This document shows positions 17,466 to 25,495 of a DNA stretch of 38,446 nt, in pieces; within the stretch, counting starts at the first letter, position 1; the number at the start of each line of letters is the position of its first letter. Made by a program: the position numbers and the translations under genes. The stretch comes from Anaerolinea sp. (lineage in GTDB: Bacteria; Chloroflexota; Anaerolineae; UBA4142): positions 1 to 38,446 of the forward strand of contig DYLA01000006.1 of assembly GCA_020722265.1 (NCBI GenBank), read 5' to 3'. Under the pieces are notes generated by a model. The model was not told the origin of the DNA. It made no database searches and worked only from the letters and a program-made list of their open reading frames with translations.

Positions 17466-17571
17466 TGATACCCCATCGATGAGCCAATTAACCAATGAGC
17501 CAAACTCTTTGCAAGAGTACGCCTAGCGCACTGAATTTGGTTCATTGGCTCATTGGTACATTGGTTCATCT
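17466..17571. repeat. Opposed 8-nt repeat arms between oppB and oppC
   Basis: Units of the type TTGGCTCA/TTGGTTAA run on the minus strand at 17470-17502, and TGGTTCAT, TGGCTCAT, TGGTACAT run on the plus strand at about 17538-17570. The arms face each other around a centre of about 35 nt. Confidence 0.75.
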
Positions 17572-17574
17572 GTT

Positions 17575-18585
17575 TTACAACGTGATTTTCGGATTCAAAT
17601 ACGTGTACAAAATATCCACGACCAGATTCGTCAAGACGAAGGTGATGGCGTAAATCATCACCGCGCCTTGAATCAGCGGAAAGTCGCGATTGAAGATTGC
17701 GTCCACCACCAAACGCCCCAAGCCAGGCCAACTGAAGACTGTCTCGACGATCATATTGCCGCCGAGCAAGACGCCCACTTGCAAACCGACGACGGTGATG
17801 GTGGGGATGAGCGCATTGCGCAAGGCGTGCTTCATCACCACGCCCCACTCGCTCGCGCCTTTCGCGCGCGCCAGTTTGATGTAATCGCTCCGCAACACTT
17901 CGAGCATACTCGACCGCAAGACGCGCGCGATGATCGCGGCGACTCCCGCGCCGAGGGTGAGGGAAGGCAAGAACAAGTGCTTCAAACTATCTTCGAGGGC
18001 GCGCCCATTTCCCGTGAGCAAACTATCCAGCACGTACAACCCGGTAACCTCTTGGAGTGGCACATCGTAACTCAGGCGACCTTGCGCGGGCAAGACTTGC
18101 AGGCGCACCGCAAAAAAGAGAATCAGGATAATGCCGAGCCAAAAGCCAGGCATCGAAATTCCCAAAAACGCGCCCGCCATACTCATGCGGTCGAGCAGCG
18201 AATTTTGTCGCACCGCCGAAAGGATACCGATCGGCAGCGCGATGATCAGACTGATGAAGAGCGCGCCCAGCGTCATTTCGATTGTCGCGGGCAGGCGTTC
18301 GGTCAGCAGGTCAATCACGGGCTTGTTGCGGATGTACGAGTAGCCCAAGTTGCCGCGCAGTGCATCGCCCAAAAAGTACCCCAGTTGGACGTGCAAGGGT
18401 TCGTCGAGATGAAATTGCTGGCGCAGTTGTTCGATCTCGCGTTGCGTCGCGGCGGCAGAGCGACCTAGCATAATGTCAACCGGATCGCCTGGGGTGAGGC
18501 GGATGAAAAAGAACACGATGATCGCGACGCCGAACATAATCGGAATCGTCGTCAGCACGCGCTCGAGAATCTTTACGGCTTTCAT
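17575..18585 (-). CDS. oppB: Oligopeptide/dipeptide ABC transporter permease B
   Basis: A 336-residue permease with six predicted helices. It starts with the family form Lys-Ile-Leu-Glu-Arg-Val-Leu-Thr-Thr-Ile-Pro-Ile-Met-Phe-Gly-Val, has Arg-Leu-Thr-Pro-Gly-Asp-Pro after helix 1, and the EAA loop Asp-Tyr-Ile-Lys-Leu-Ala-Arg-Ala-Lys-Gly-Ala-Ser. The ATG at 18585 is chosen because 19 upstream residues open to 18642 are translated 8-nt repeats. No clear Shine-Dalgarno is seen in front of it. Confidence 0.94.
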   Translation of the reverse strand: MKAVKILERVLTTIPIMFGVAIIVFFFIRLTPGDPVDIMLGRSAAATQREIEQLRQQFHLDEPLHVQLGYFLGDALRGNLGYSYIRNKPVIDLLTERLPATIEMTLGALFISLIIALPIGILSAVRQNSLLDRMSMAGAFLGISMPGFWLGIILILFFAVRLQVLPAQGRLSYDVPLQEVTGLYVLDSLLTGNGRALEDSLKHLFLPSLTLGAGVAAIIARVLRSSMLEVLRSDYIKLARAKGASEWGVVMKHALRNALIPTITVVGLQVGVLLGGNMIVETVFSWPGLGRLVVDAIFNRDFPLIQGAVMIYAITFVLTNLVVDILYTYLNPKITL

Positions 18586-18593
18586 AATTATAC

Positions 18594-18828
18594 CCAATGA
18601 GCCAAACGCTGTGCTCAATGAGCCCATTTGCCAATGTGCCAATGAGCCAAATCATTTTGTCACACCGCTTTCCCGCCAGCGCTTGAAGTGAGCGTAAAGC
18701 CAGCGGACGTGCCTTCCGCATACTTGACAGTTTGACCGCCTCACAAAGGCTTCTAGGGGAATCAGTATGTCATTTGGCTCATTGGCGAATTGGTTTATCG
18801 GTTCATTGGCTCATTGTCTTTTACTTCA
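18594..18828. repeat. Repeat-bounded element between oppA and oppB
   Basis: Left arm (18594-18654) is built of 8-nt units reading CCAATGAG/CCAATGTG on the plus strand; right arm (18773-18826) reads TTGGCTCA, TTGGCGAA, TTGGTTTA, TCGGTTCA, TTGGCTCA, TTG. Between them lie about 115 bp of unrelated sequence without a gene. The right arm runs into the last codons of oppA. Confidence 0.7.
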
Positions 18829-20524
18829 AGCACACATCGTGCAAATTCTCGCGGCTATCGGACGCGGGTTGCCAGTTCTGCACGCGCGCGGACGCTGCCT
18901 CGATCGCCTCGGGTAGGACGAGGAAGACCGCGGGGGCTTCGTCGTAGATCAGTTTTTGTGCTTCGTAGTAGATGGTCTTGCGTTTGGCAGGATCGTTTTC
19001 CGTTTCGCCTGCTTTGATCAACTCATCTACGCGCTTGTTCGAGTATCCCGAAAAGTTGCCGCGCCCGTACGTCGAACCGGTGACGAGCGAGTGCCACTTG
19101 GCTTCCATGTGACCGACGGGATCGAACGCGGAATCGCCCCAGTCACCGATGTAGGCTTGACGTTCGCGCGCAAGCAGTTTCGGGCGCACGACATTGTACT
19201 CCCACACGCGTACGCTTGCATCAATGCCCACATCGCGCAACATTGTCGCCACCGCTTCAGCGATTGGACGCATCGAACCAATCGTGTCAATCACGAACGC
19301 GAATGGCTTGCCTTCTTTCATCAACATTCCACTGGCGTCGGGCGTCCAGCCCGCTTCCTTCAACAGCGCGAGCGCTTTGGCTTTGTCGTACGCGTACGGC
19401 TTCAGGCTGGGATCCGCCATATTGTTCGTTGGCATCAACGGACCCGCGAGGGGTTTCGCCAAGCCGTTGTACACTTTTTTGATGATGAGGTCTTTGTCTA
19501 CGGCATAGTTCAGTGCTTGGCGTACTTTGGGGTTGTCGAACGGGGCTTGGGTGACGTTGAACTCCAGCCAAATCGGGCGGGTGCCTGGAACGGTCTTGAC
19601 TTGAACGCCAGGAACTTTTTGCAGCGTGCCGACCAACTCGGCGGGAACTTCGGTGATGATGTCCACTTCGCCTGCGAGGAGCGCGGCGACGCGCGTCGAG
19701 TTTTCGGGGATGACGCGGAACACGGCTTTGGCGACGCATGCTTTACCAACAGGTGCGAGTGTTGGCGCGCCGCCATAGTAATCCGCAAAGCGTTCCAGCG
19801 CGACTTCTTCCAAGCCCGTCTTGGCAGAGACGAACTTGAACGGACCCGTACCCATCGGTTTTTCGATCAAGCCCTTGGTGCCGACTTTGGTGACGTAGGC
19901 CTTGGAGACGATTTGCGTGTGGACGAGCATCTGCATCCCCGCCGGCCACGGCGCCGTGAAATTCACGATGACGGTGTAATCGTCTTTCTTGGCCGCGCTG
20001 CTAAAGGGACCGAGGAACCCTTTACGCAAAGCCGTGTGTGGTTTCGGAAACTCGATCGCGTTCGTTTTGAAAACGCGCTCGAAGGTGTAGATGACATCGT
20101 CCGCTTTCAATTCACTGCCGTCGTGGAACTTGACGCCCTTGCGCAGCTTGATCTCCAGCGTTTTGGTGTCCAGCCACTTGACGGATTCGGCGAGTTCCAT
20201 ATGCACGCCGCTGGTATAGTCGCGTGTGACCAAACCATCGTAGATGTTGCGGATGACGGTTTCCGCTTCGCGACTGCTGTGATCGGCGGGATCAATGCCC
20301 GAGGGCGCGCGCGCGAGCGCGACGACGAGCGTATCGCGCCCAGGGACCGCTGTCGGCTGAACGACGACGGTGCGTTCGGCGACGACGGTTTTCTCGACGA
20401 CTTTTTCGACGGGCTTTTCGACGACGACCGTCTTTTCGACCACTTGGGGAGTGGGTGTGGCGCACGCGGCGAGCAACACTAGCACTGCCAACGCGCCCAA
20501 CTGAATCATTCGAACTCGGTTCAT
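18821..20524 (-). CDS. oppA: Peptide/opine ABC transporter substrate-binding lipoprotein
   Basis: A 567-residue SBP_bac_5 family protein. A signal peptide ends in the lipobox Leu-Leu-Ala-Ala-Cys (Cys21), followed by a Val-Val-Glu-Lys-Thr-Val-type repetitive linker (28-60) common in Chloroflexota binding proteins. The binding domain starts at Asp-Thr-Leu-Val-Val-Ala-Leu and contains the cluster 5 landmarks Asp-Gly-Leu-Val, Leu-Arg-Lys-Gly-Val-Lys-Phe-His-Asp-Gly, Ala-Asp-Asp-Val-Ile-Tyr-Thr-Phe-Glu-Arg, and Val-Arg-Gln-Ala-Leu-Asn-Tyr-Ala-Val-Asp. GGAGG precedes the ATG. It delivers peptides or peptide-like compounds to OppBC. Its place behind the opine dehydrogenase suggests an opine-like ligand, which is inference. 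Confidence 0.92.
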   Translation of the reverse strand: MNRVRMIQLGALAVLVLLAACATPTPQVVEKTVVVEKPVEKVVEKTVVAERTVVVQPTAVPGRDTLVVALARAPSGIDPADHSSREAETVIRNIYDGLVTRDYTSGVHMELAESVKWLDTKTLEIKLRKGVKFHDGSELKADDVIYTFERVFKTNAIEFPKPHTALRKGFLGPFSSAAKKDDYTVIVNFTAPWPAGMQMLVHTQIVSKAYVTKVGTKGLIEKPMGTGPFKFVSAKTGLEEVALERFADYYGGAPTLAPVGKACVAKAVFRVIPENSTRVAALLAGEVDIITEVPAELVGTLQKVPGVQVKTVPGTRPIWLEFNVTQAPFDNPKVRQALNYAVDKDLIIKKVYNGLAKPLAGPLMPTNNMADPSLKPYAYDKAKALALLKEAGWTPDASGMLMKEGKPFAFVIDTIGSMRPIAEAVATMLRDVGIDASVRVWEYNVVRPKLLARERQAYIGDWGDSAFDPVGHMEAKWHSLVTGSTYGRGNFSGYSNKRVDELIKAGETENDPAKRKTIYYEAQKLIYDEAPAVFLVLPEAIEAASARVQNWQPASDSRENLHDVCLK

Positions 20525-20575
20525 GCTTTTCCTCCTTCGCTAATGAACAACAATCAATCGGTCGAATCAGTACGA

Positions 20576-21724
20576 CTACCGCATCGCATCCCCCCTTTCG
20601 ACGTTAGGTGATGGGGTGACTAGATTGGGAATAGACTCAATCACCTCATCTCCCATCACCAATCTTTTCACTTCTGCGATCTTCATACCTTCGATGCCCA
20701 ACTGCCGCGCGTTTCTACCCTCGCGCCAGAAATCGCGCCCCAGCAGCGCGCACGCGACATTCGCCAGCCCCTCGCACGTGGGCATCGGCACGTTGGCGAT
20801 GCGTCCCAGCGCAACCATCGGCACGAGACCCGTCGGCACGTCTTCCCAAAGGTAGCGCACATCAATCGCGCGCGGTGCGGCGATGCCGCGATACGCCGCG
20901 TTGCTCTGGATGCGCTCGTACAGCGTGTCGCCTGTGATACCGTCGTAACTGCGCGCCAGCCACTCGCACGCGGATTGCGCCTGCACGCCGAGCGCGCGCG
21001 CGAGCGCGAGGCGTTCCGCATCCATCACTTCGATCAAGCGCGCGATGCTCGGCGTCAGATCGCGATAAAATTCGAACGGCCTCCCCGACTCGATGCGCCC
21101 GACGCTGAGAATCGTCGTCGTCGGATGAAACATCGCACCGATGTTGTCCAACCCAGTTTCCAAAACGTCCGCCGCCGCGACGAATTGCGGGAACAGCGGA
21201 TTGACGCGCGCCAATACGTGTGCGGTATCGCGCGCGGGGAGCGCGGCGAGCGTCACCTCGCGCTTGACCATCGAAATTCGCACGCGCGCAGGCGCGGCGA
21301 TGCGGCAGGTGTAGAGCAATGTTTGCGCTTCGGCGACGAGCACGCGCGCTGTGGTGCCGTGCTCGCGCAGCACATTGCGAAATTCGAGCGCGCCGCCTGT
21401 GCGACCTGGATTCAGGATGATCACTTGGTCATCCCGCAAATATGGCGCGCACGCCTGCGCCATAAACGCGTGCGCGTTTGCGGGGACGACGACGAAGATA
21501 ATATCGGCGTTCGCGATCACCGGCGCGATGTCAGTCGTGACAAGTTCCAGCGCACCGAATCCCTCGACGACGCCTTCGCAGGTGACGCCGCGCGCGTTTT
21601 GCAAATCGGCAATTTCGTGCGCGAATTTGTTGTAGAGGCGGACGGGATAGCCGCGCAACGCGAGATCGCCCGCGAACGCGTGCGCGCCATTTCCCGCGCC
21701 GAGAATGGCGATGGGTGGTCTCAT
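20576..21724 (-). CDS. Opine dehydrogenase family NAD(P)-dependent enzyme
   Basis: A 382-residue member of the octopine/nopaline dehydrogenase family. The N-terminal Rossmann domain opens with Ile-Ala-Ile-Leu-Gly-Ala-Gly-Asn-Gly-Ala-His-Ala-Phe-Ala; the C-terminal domain has Phe-His-Pro-Thr-Thr-Thr-Ile-Leu-Ser, with the family's catalytic-site histidine region, and Glu-Phe-Tyr-Arg-Asp-Leu-Thr-Pro. Such enzymes reversibly join or split an amino acid and a 2-oxoacid. In a catabolic operon the oxidative (splitting) direction is likely. The last roughly 20 residues are encoded by a repeat array with opposed arms, so the C-terminus may be recently altered. The spacing to the mutase gene (13 nt) and to oppA (51 nt) supports cotranscription. 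Confidence 0.85.
   Translation of the reverse strand: MRPPIAILGAGNGAHAFAGDLALRGYPVRLYNKFAHEIADLQNARGVTCEGVVEGFGALELVTTDIAPVIANADIIFVVVPANAHAFMAQACAPYLRDDQVIILNPGRTGGALEFRNVLREHGTTARVLVAEAQTLLYTCRIAAPARVRISMVKREVTLAALPARDTAHVLARVNPLFPQFVAAADVLETGLDNIGAMFHPTTTILSVGRIESGRPFEFYRDLTPSIARLIEVMDAERLALARALGVQAQSACEWLARSYDGITGDTLYERIQSNAAYRGIAAPRAIDVRYLWEDVPTGLVPMVALGRIANVPMPTCEGLANVACALLGRDFWREGRNARQLGIEGMKIAEVKRLVMGDEVIESIPNLVTPSPNVERGDAMR
20605..20665. repeat. Opposed repeat arms within the 3' end of the opine dehydrogenase gene
   Basis: GGTGATGGGGTGACTAG with ATTGGGAA on one arm face TCAATCACCTC and ATCTCCCATCACC on the other. The pattern is an octamer-like degenerate array and it is translated as the C-terminal tail. 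Confidence 0.55.
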
Positions 21725-21726
21725 CT

Positions 21727-21752
21727 TTCTTTTGGGCTCATTGGCGCATAGG
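21727..21752. repeat. 8-nt repeats between mutase and opine dehydrogenase genes
   Basis: TGGGCTCA, TTGGCGCA, TAGGCACA on the plus strand. The unit resembles those in the oppA-oppB and oppB-oppC spacers, and the array also encodes the last residues of the mutase. Confidence 0.6.
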
Positions 21753-24700
21753 CACAGCGAGTTGTACCAACTCGCGCTTCATCACGCGCAACGCTTGCTC
21801 GGGATTCACGTGGCCGTACAATCCTCCCAGAATGCTCACCAAGTACTGCGCGTCGAGTAACACTGTGCCATTGGGGCGCAAGACATTCGGCTCATCCGGA
21901 TTGTAGATCACGCCTTGCGCGATCAGCGCCAGATCGTCCAGATAGCCGGGGGCGCGTGTTTGGCACTTGTGATACACCGTCCCGCCGATGACCAACACGG
22001 TGACGGGCTGGTTCAAAAAGTTGACGCCGTACTGCAAAAAGTACGTCTCGGTCTCGTCCACGTAGCCGACGTGCTTGCGCGTCGCGGTCGCCAGAATCTC
22101 GCGCGCCAACCATGCGCGCGCAGTGTTTTCCACTGCCGTCGTTGGCTGGAGGTGTGGATGCGCAGTGATCCACGACAAGTAGCGATCCAAGTCAACTTCG
22201 GTGTGACCGTCGCGGTTGAATAGAAATTCCCCGAACTGATCGGCGAGCGGCGTGAACGCATCGGGGAAGCGGCGCGCCAGAAACGTGCTCAATTCCCGTT
22301 GCATCGCGCCATTCTGAAAACGCTCCAGCTCCTTGAGATTCTCGGCGTTGTATGCCAGCCCGTATTTGCCCTCCACGCGGCGATACGCGAGGGGCGTGTT
22401 CGGCGTTTTCAAGATCGTGCGCTTGACGCGCTTGGTGCTATCGGGTCCGGCGTAGACGAACAGTGGATTGTCTTGGACGTTGGAGAAAAAGTCGGTCGTC
22501 GCGCCGCCGATGTCGAGGGCGAGAATGTTGCCGATGCCCTCTTCGTCGCCATGTCCGCGCGCGAGCAGATTGATGCCGCGAAACGCCGCGCGCGGCGTTG
22601 GAATGAACGGCGCGTCCATGTATTCTTCGACGACGTCGAACCCCTTGCCACGAATGATGACCGTCTGGAACAATTCGCGAATCGTTTCATTGACTACTTC
22701 GATTTGAAAGCGATTCACTTCGGGCATCACGTTCGCGGTGACGCGAATGTCCACGTGATTCGCGCGAAAGATATTTTCGATTTGCTCGCGCGCGTCTTGA
22801 TTGCCCGCGTAGATGACCGGCACGCCGTACTGCGCGTAACTCGCATAGCGCGCGTTCTCGGCGAGCAGGCGCGCGTTGTGCAATTGCGTCTCCGTGTCGC
22901 CGCCGTCATCCGTGCCGCCTGCCATCAAAATGATTTCGGGTTGGTCGTCGGTGTAGATCGCGCGCGCTTGTTCGGGCGTGAGTTTGCCCGCGTAACTGGC
23001 GAGCAGTTTCGCGCCCGCCGTGAGCGCGGCGAGATCGGCGGCAAAGCCCGATTCGGCTTCGGTCAGCGAGACGGTGACCATCTTCAAGCCACCTTTCGCG
23101 CTGGAGCAAGGGAGACGCACGTCGAATTGACTCATCGCCGCGTCGAGTGGTTTCCAATCGCCGCGTGCTTTGCACGCATCGAGAACACCCAAGCCATTCG
23201 CCAAGCCGATGCGAATATCCTCGATAGTCGTGGGGACGTACCGCAGAGAGAATTCTTCGCTCTTGGCGTCGAACAAGCCGACTTTGGAATACGTCGAACC
23301 GAAATCCACGACGAGCGCGCGCTGGGTTTGCAAGCGCAGTTGCGCGATGCTCTTGCCACGAATTGTGACTTCTTGATCCTCTTCTTCCTCCGCCTCTGCC
23401 GTTTCGGTGATGAACGATTCATCGGCGGCGACGGAAATCGTCTTGTCGAAATACCAAGGAAACCGTTGACGGACCAAATCGACGCGTTGGATTTCGTCTT
23501 TAACAGGAATGCCATCCCATGAGGCGATGCGGCACGTGCCATCCACCACTTTGGTTTTGCACTTGCCGACCATCTCGTACTTTTTATCGGCGACGGTCAA
23601 GTGTGGCGCTTGATACAACCCGATTTGCAAACCAAGTTCGAGGGCGTCGGGGCTGATGAGTCCACATGTTTGGGTCGAGTAGTGCGCTGCGTTCGCGAAC
23701 GACAGGAGCATCGTTTCATAGTTGCGTTCCTTGTCTTCGTTTGGCTCCTTCGCCCATTCGAAAAAGTTGGCGACGGTCACGGGACCTTCGTAGCCACCGA
23801 GTAGCGCGCCGTGCAGGATGTTGTACATCGCGTTGCGTTTCAGTTCCGCGATGCGATTCCGCACCCAGGGATCCGCCCAAATATCAGGCACGTGACCTTT
23901 CGCAAAATCCCAACATACTTGCTTGGTGATCTGACACGACTCGATAATGTCTTCGGCTTTGGCTTCGTGATGCGCTTCCGAGTGCGTGACCACATGCAGG
24001 ATGTCCGGTTCGAGGTAGAGTTGCGTGTAGATGCCGAACGCCAGATGTCCCTTGGCTTGGTACAAGTCGGGCGGGAAACTGGGGAGACCTGAACGCGTTT
24101 GCTTGATGATGTGAAAATCGTAATGGCGCGTCAAGGGTTCGATGAGTTCGAATGCGGCTTTCATCTTGGCGAGATCGTCGAGGGCAGAAATTTCGGGCGG
24201 CAATTCGAACATCATTTGCATCACGTAATGCTTGACGCCGAGTTTGAGTGCCATCAAGCCAACGAGGACATGATCGGTCACTTGCATATCGTCGCTGGCA
24301 TACCGCAAGCCCCATTGGTGTGGATCGTTGATCTCGCACGGCTTGCCCACGCTCGCCCAGTAACGAATCACGTCGTAATGTTCGCGGAACGAATCGTGGA
24401 TCGAAATTGGTCCGCGCCCATCCATGCGATTGTAAAAGAAGATCGGCACGGCCGGGAAGCATGAGTTGAGATGCTCCTGCCACAATTTCGCGAGTTCGAG
24501 CAATTCGTCGGTGCCGCTGTAGATGCGCGCCATGGGATAATTGCCGCGCCGCGTCGCGGCTTTGAGGCGCTTGAGGTCTTCGATGGTGCGAATCGGCGCG
24601 CCGCCTTGCCCCGCGAGATATTTGCCTGGGTCTTCTTCGCCGCGAATGAATTTGGCGAGAAGTTCTTGCGACGTTTGATCGGGCGCGAGCGAAACGATTT

Positions 24701-25397
24701 CGAGCGCGCCCGCGTCCGCGAGTTTTTCGACGCCCTCGATCGTCGGCTCGATCGTTTCTGCGGCGATGCCGATGTGCGCGCGAATGATCGGACGATTCTC
24801 ACGCTCGCGCACTTGTTGGATGCGTTCGACCAGATAATCAGACCAGCGCACGAGTGTTTCTTCGCGCTGGACTGGCTCGCGGCGCGCGAACCGCTCCAAT
24901 TCTTCCATTGTGATGTAATCGTCCGCGATCACCTCGAAGAAATGATGGAACTCGGGTTTGTTGCTGTACTCTTGGTTGATTTGTTCGAGGTCGTAGTGGC
25001 GTTCTTCAGGCGGTGTGAACGGGTCGGGTTCGACGGGGACACCTGTCATCGAGCGGACGAGATTCGCCGCGGGGCGCAAGCCGCCAAAGCAGAATCGAAT
25101 CCCCGAATCTTTGGGATGTAAACCGTACTGCGTGGCGGTGGTGACGAATTCGCTAATGAGTTTGTCCACGTGCAAGTCGCCAAGGCGCATCGAAACGCCG
25201 ACGACTTCGGGCCGCGCTTCGCGAATTTTGTTGATCACTTCGGAAATGGGTACGGCTGGACCGAGTTTGACCGAGACGTAGCCGAGTCCTAGGTCTTGCA
25301 TCCAATCGGCGAAATTCTCGACGCCGAGATTGTGGACGCACTTGCCGATCGCGCCGACCATCACACGGCGTTTTTTGCGAGTATCTGATGTATCCAT
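21738..25397 (-). CDS. Fused B12-binding / glutamate-mutase-like / MutL-type reactivase protein
   Basis: A 1219-residue three-part protein. Residues 12-125 form a cobalamin-binding domain opening with Gly-Lys-Cys20-Val-His22-Asn-Leu-Gly25; the family motif is Asp-x-His-x-x-Gly, so the axial His is kept but Asp is Cys. Residues about 130-660 resemble, remotely, the TIM-barrel large subunit of glutamate mutase (Arg-Gly-Pro-Ile-Ser-Ile-His-Asp, Asp-Pro-His-Gln-Trp-Gly-Leu). After an acidic linker, residues 690-1219 are a MutL/GlmL ATPase of the ASKHA fold: Val-Asp-Phe-Gly-Ser-Thr-Tyr-Ser-Lys-Val-Gly, Met-Ala-Gly-Gly-Thr-Asp-Asp-Gly, Leu-Ala-Leu-Asp-Ile-Gly-Gly-Ala-Thr-Thr-Asp. These parts are usually three genes. 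I chose the ATG at 25397, where AAGGA precedes by 5 nt; starts at 25403 and 25436 are possible. Substrate unknown; an amino-acid carbon-skeleton or amino mutase is likely. Confidence 0.8.
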   Translation of the reverse strand: MDTSDTRKKRRVMVGAIGKCVHNLGVENFADWMQDLGLGYVSVKLGPAVPISEVINKIREARPEVVGVSMRLGDLHVDKLISEFVTTATQYGLHPKDSGIRFCFGGLRPAANLVRSMTGVPVEPDPFTPPEERHYDLEQINQEYSNKPEFHHFFEVIADDYITMEELERFARREPVQREETLVRWSDYLVERIQQVRERENRPIIRAHIGIAAETIEPTIEGVEKLADAGALEIVSLAPDQTSQELLAKFIRGEEDPGKYLAGQGGAPIRTIEDLKRLKAATRRGNYPMARIYSGTDELLELAKLWQEHLNSCFPAVPIFFYNRMDGRGPISIHDSFREHYDVIRYWASVGKPCEINDPHQWGLRYASDDMQVTDHVLVGLMALKLGVKHYVMQMMFELPPEISALDDLAKMKAAFELIEPLTRHYDFHIIKQTRSGLPSFPPDLYQAKGHLAFGIYTQLYLEPDILHVVTHSEAHHEAKAEDIIESCQITKQVCWDFAKGHVPDIWADPWVRNRIAELKRNAMYNILHGALLGGYEGPVTVANFFEWAKEPNEDKERNYETMLLSFANAAHYSTQTCGLISPDALELGLQIGLYQAPHLTVADKKYEMVGKCKTKVVDGTCRIASWDGIPVKDEIQRVDLVRQRFPWYFDKTISVAADESFITETAEAEEEEDQEVTIRGKSIAQLRLQTQRALVVDFGSTYSKVGLFDAKSEEFSLRYVPTTIEDIRIGLANGLGVLDACKARGDWKPLDAAMSQFDVRLPCSSAKGGLKMVTVSLTEAESGFAADLAALTAGAKLLASYAGKLTPEQARAIYTDDQPEIILMAGGTDDGGDTETQLHNARLLAENARYASYAQYGVPVIYAGNQDAREQIENIFRANHVDIRVTANVMPEVNRFQIEVVNETIRELFQTVIIRGKGFDVVEEYMDAPFIPTPRAAFRGINLLARGHGDEEGIGNILALDIGGATTDFFSNVQDNPLFVYAGPDSTKRVKRTILKTPNTPLAYRRVEGKYGLAYNAENLKELERFQNGAMQRELSTFLARRFPDAFTPLADQFGEFLFNRDGHTEVDLDRYLSWITAHPHLQPTTAVENTARAWLAREILATATRKHVGYVDETETYFLQYGVNFLNQPVTVLVIGGTVYHKCQTRAPGYLDDLALIAQGVIYNPDEPNVLRPNGTVLLDAQYLVSILGGLYGHVNPEQALRVMKRELVQLAVPMRQ

Positions 25398-25457
25398 ATC
25401 CATCCTTCGGGCTGGTTGTGTACCCACGAATTTCATAGGGGCATAGAGGAAAATCTG

Positions 25458-25490
25458 TTTTCTTCGCTGTGCTCTCTGCGTCCTCTGGCT
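25458..25490. repeat. Degenerate 8-nt repeats between rpiR and mutase genes
   Basis: GCTGTGCT, CTCTGCGT, CCTCTGGC follow each other in the 60-nt spacer. A similar CTTGCGTCTCTGCGTCC stretch lies between the C45 and c-di-AMP-receptor-like genes near 13348. Confidence 0.4.
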
Positions 25491-25495
25491 ATTTC

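Noticed and set aside
18956-20482. 508-codon open frame on the plus strand across oppA
   Set aside because: Antisense to a well-supported gene, Arg/Asp/His-rich composition typical of high-GC shadow frames, no recognisable domain. The same holds for the 407-codon frame across the mutase and the 350-codon frame across the C45 gene.
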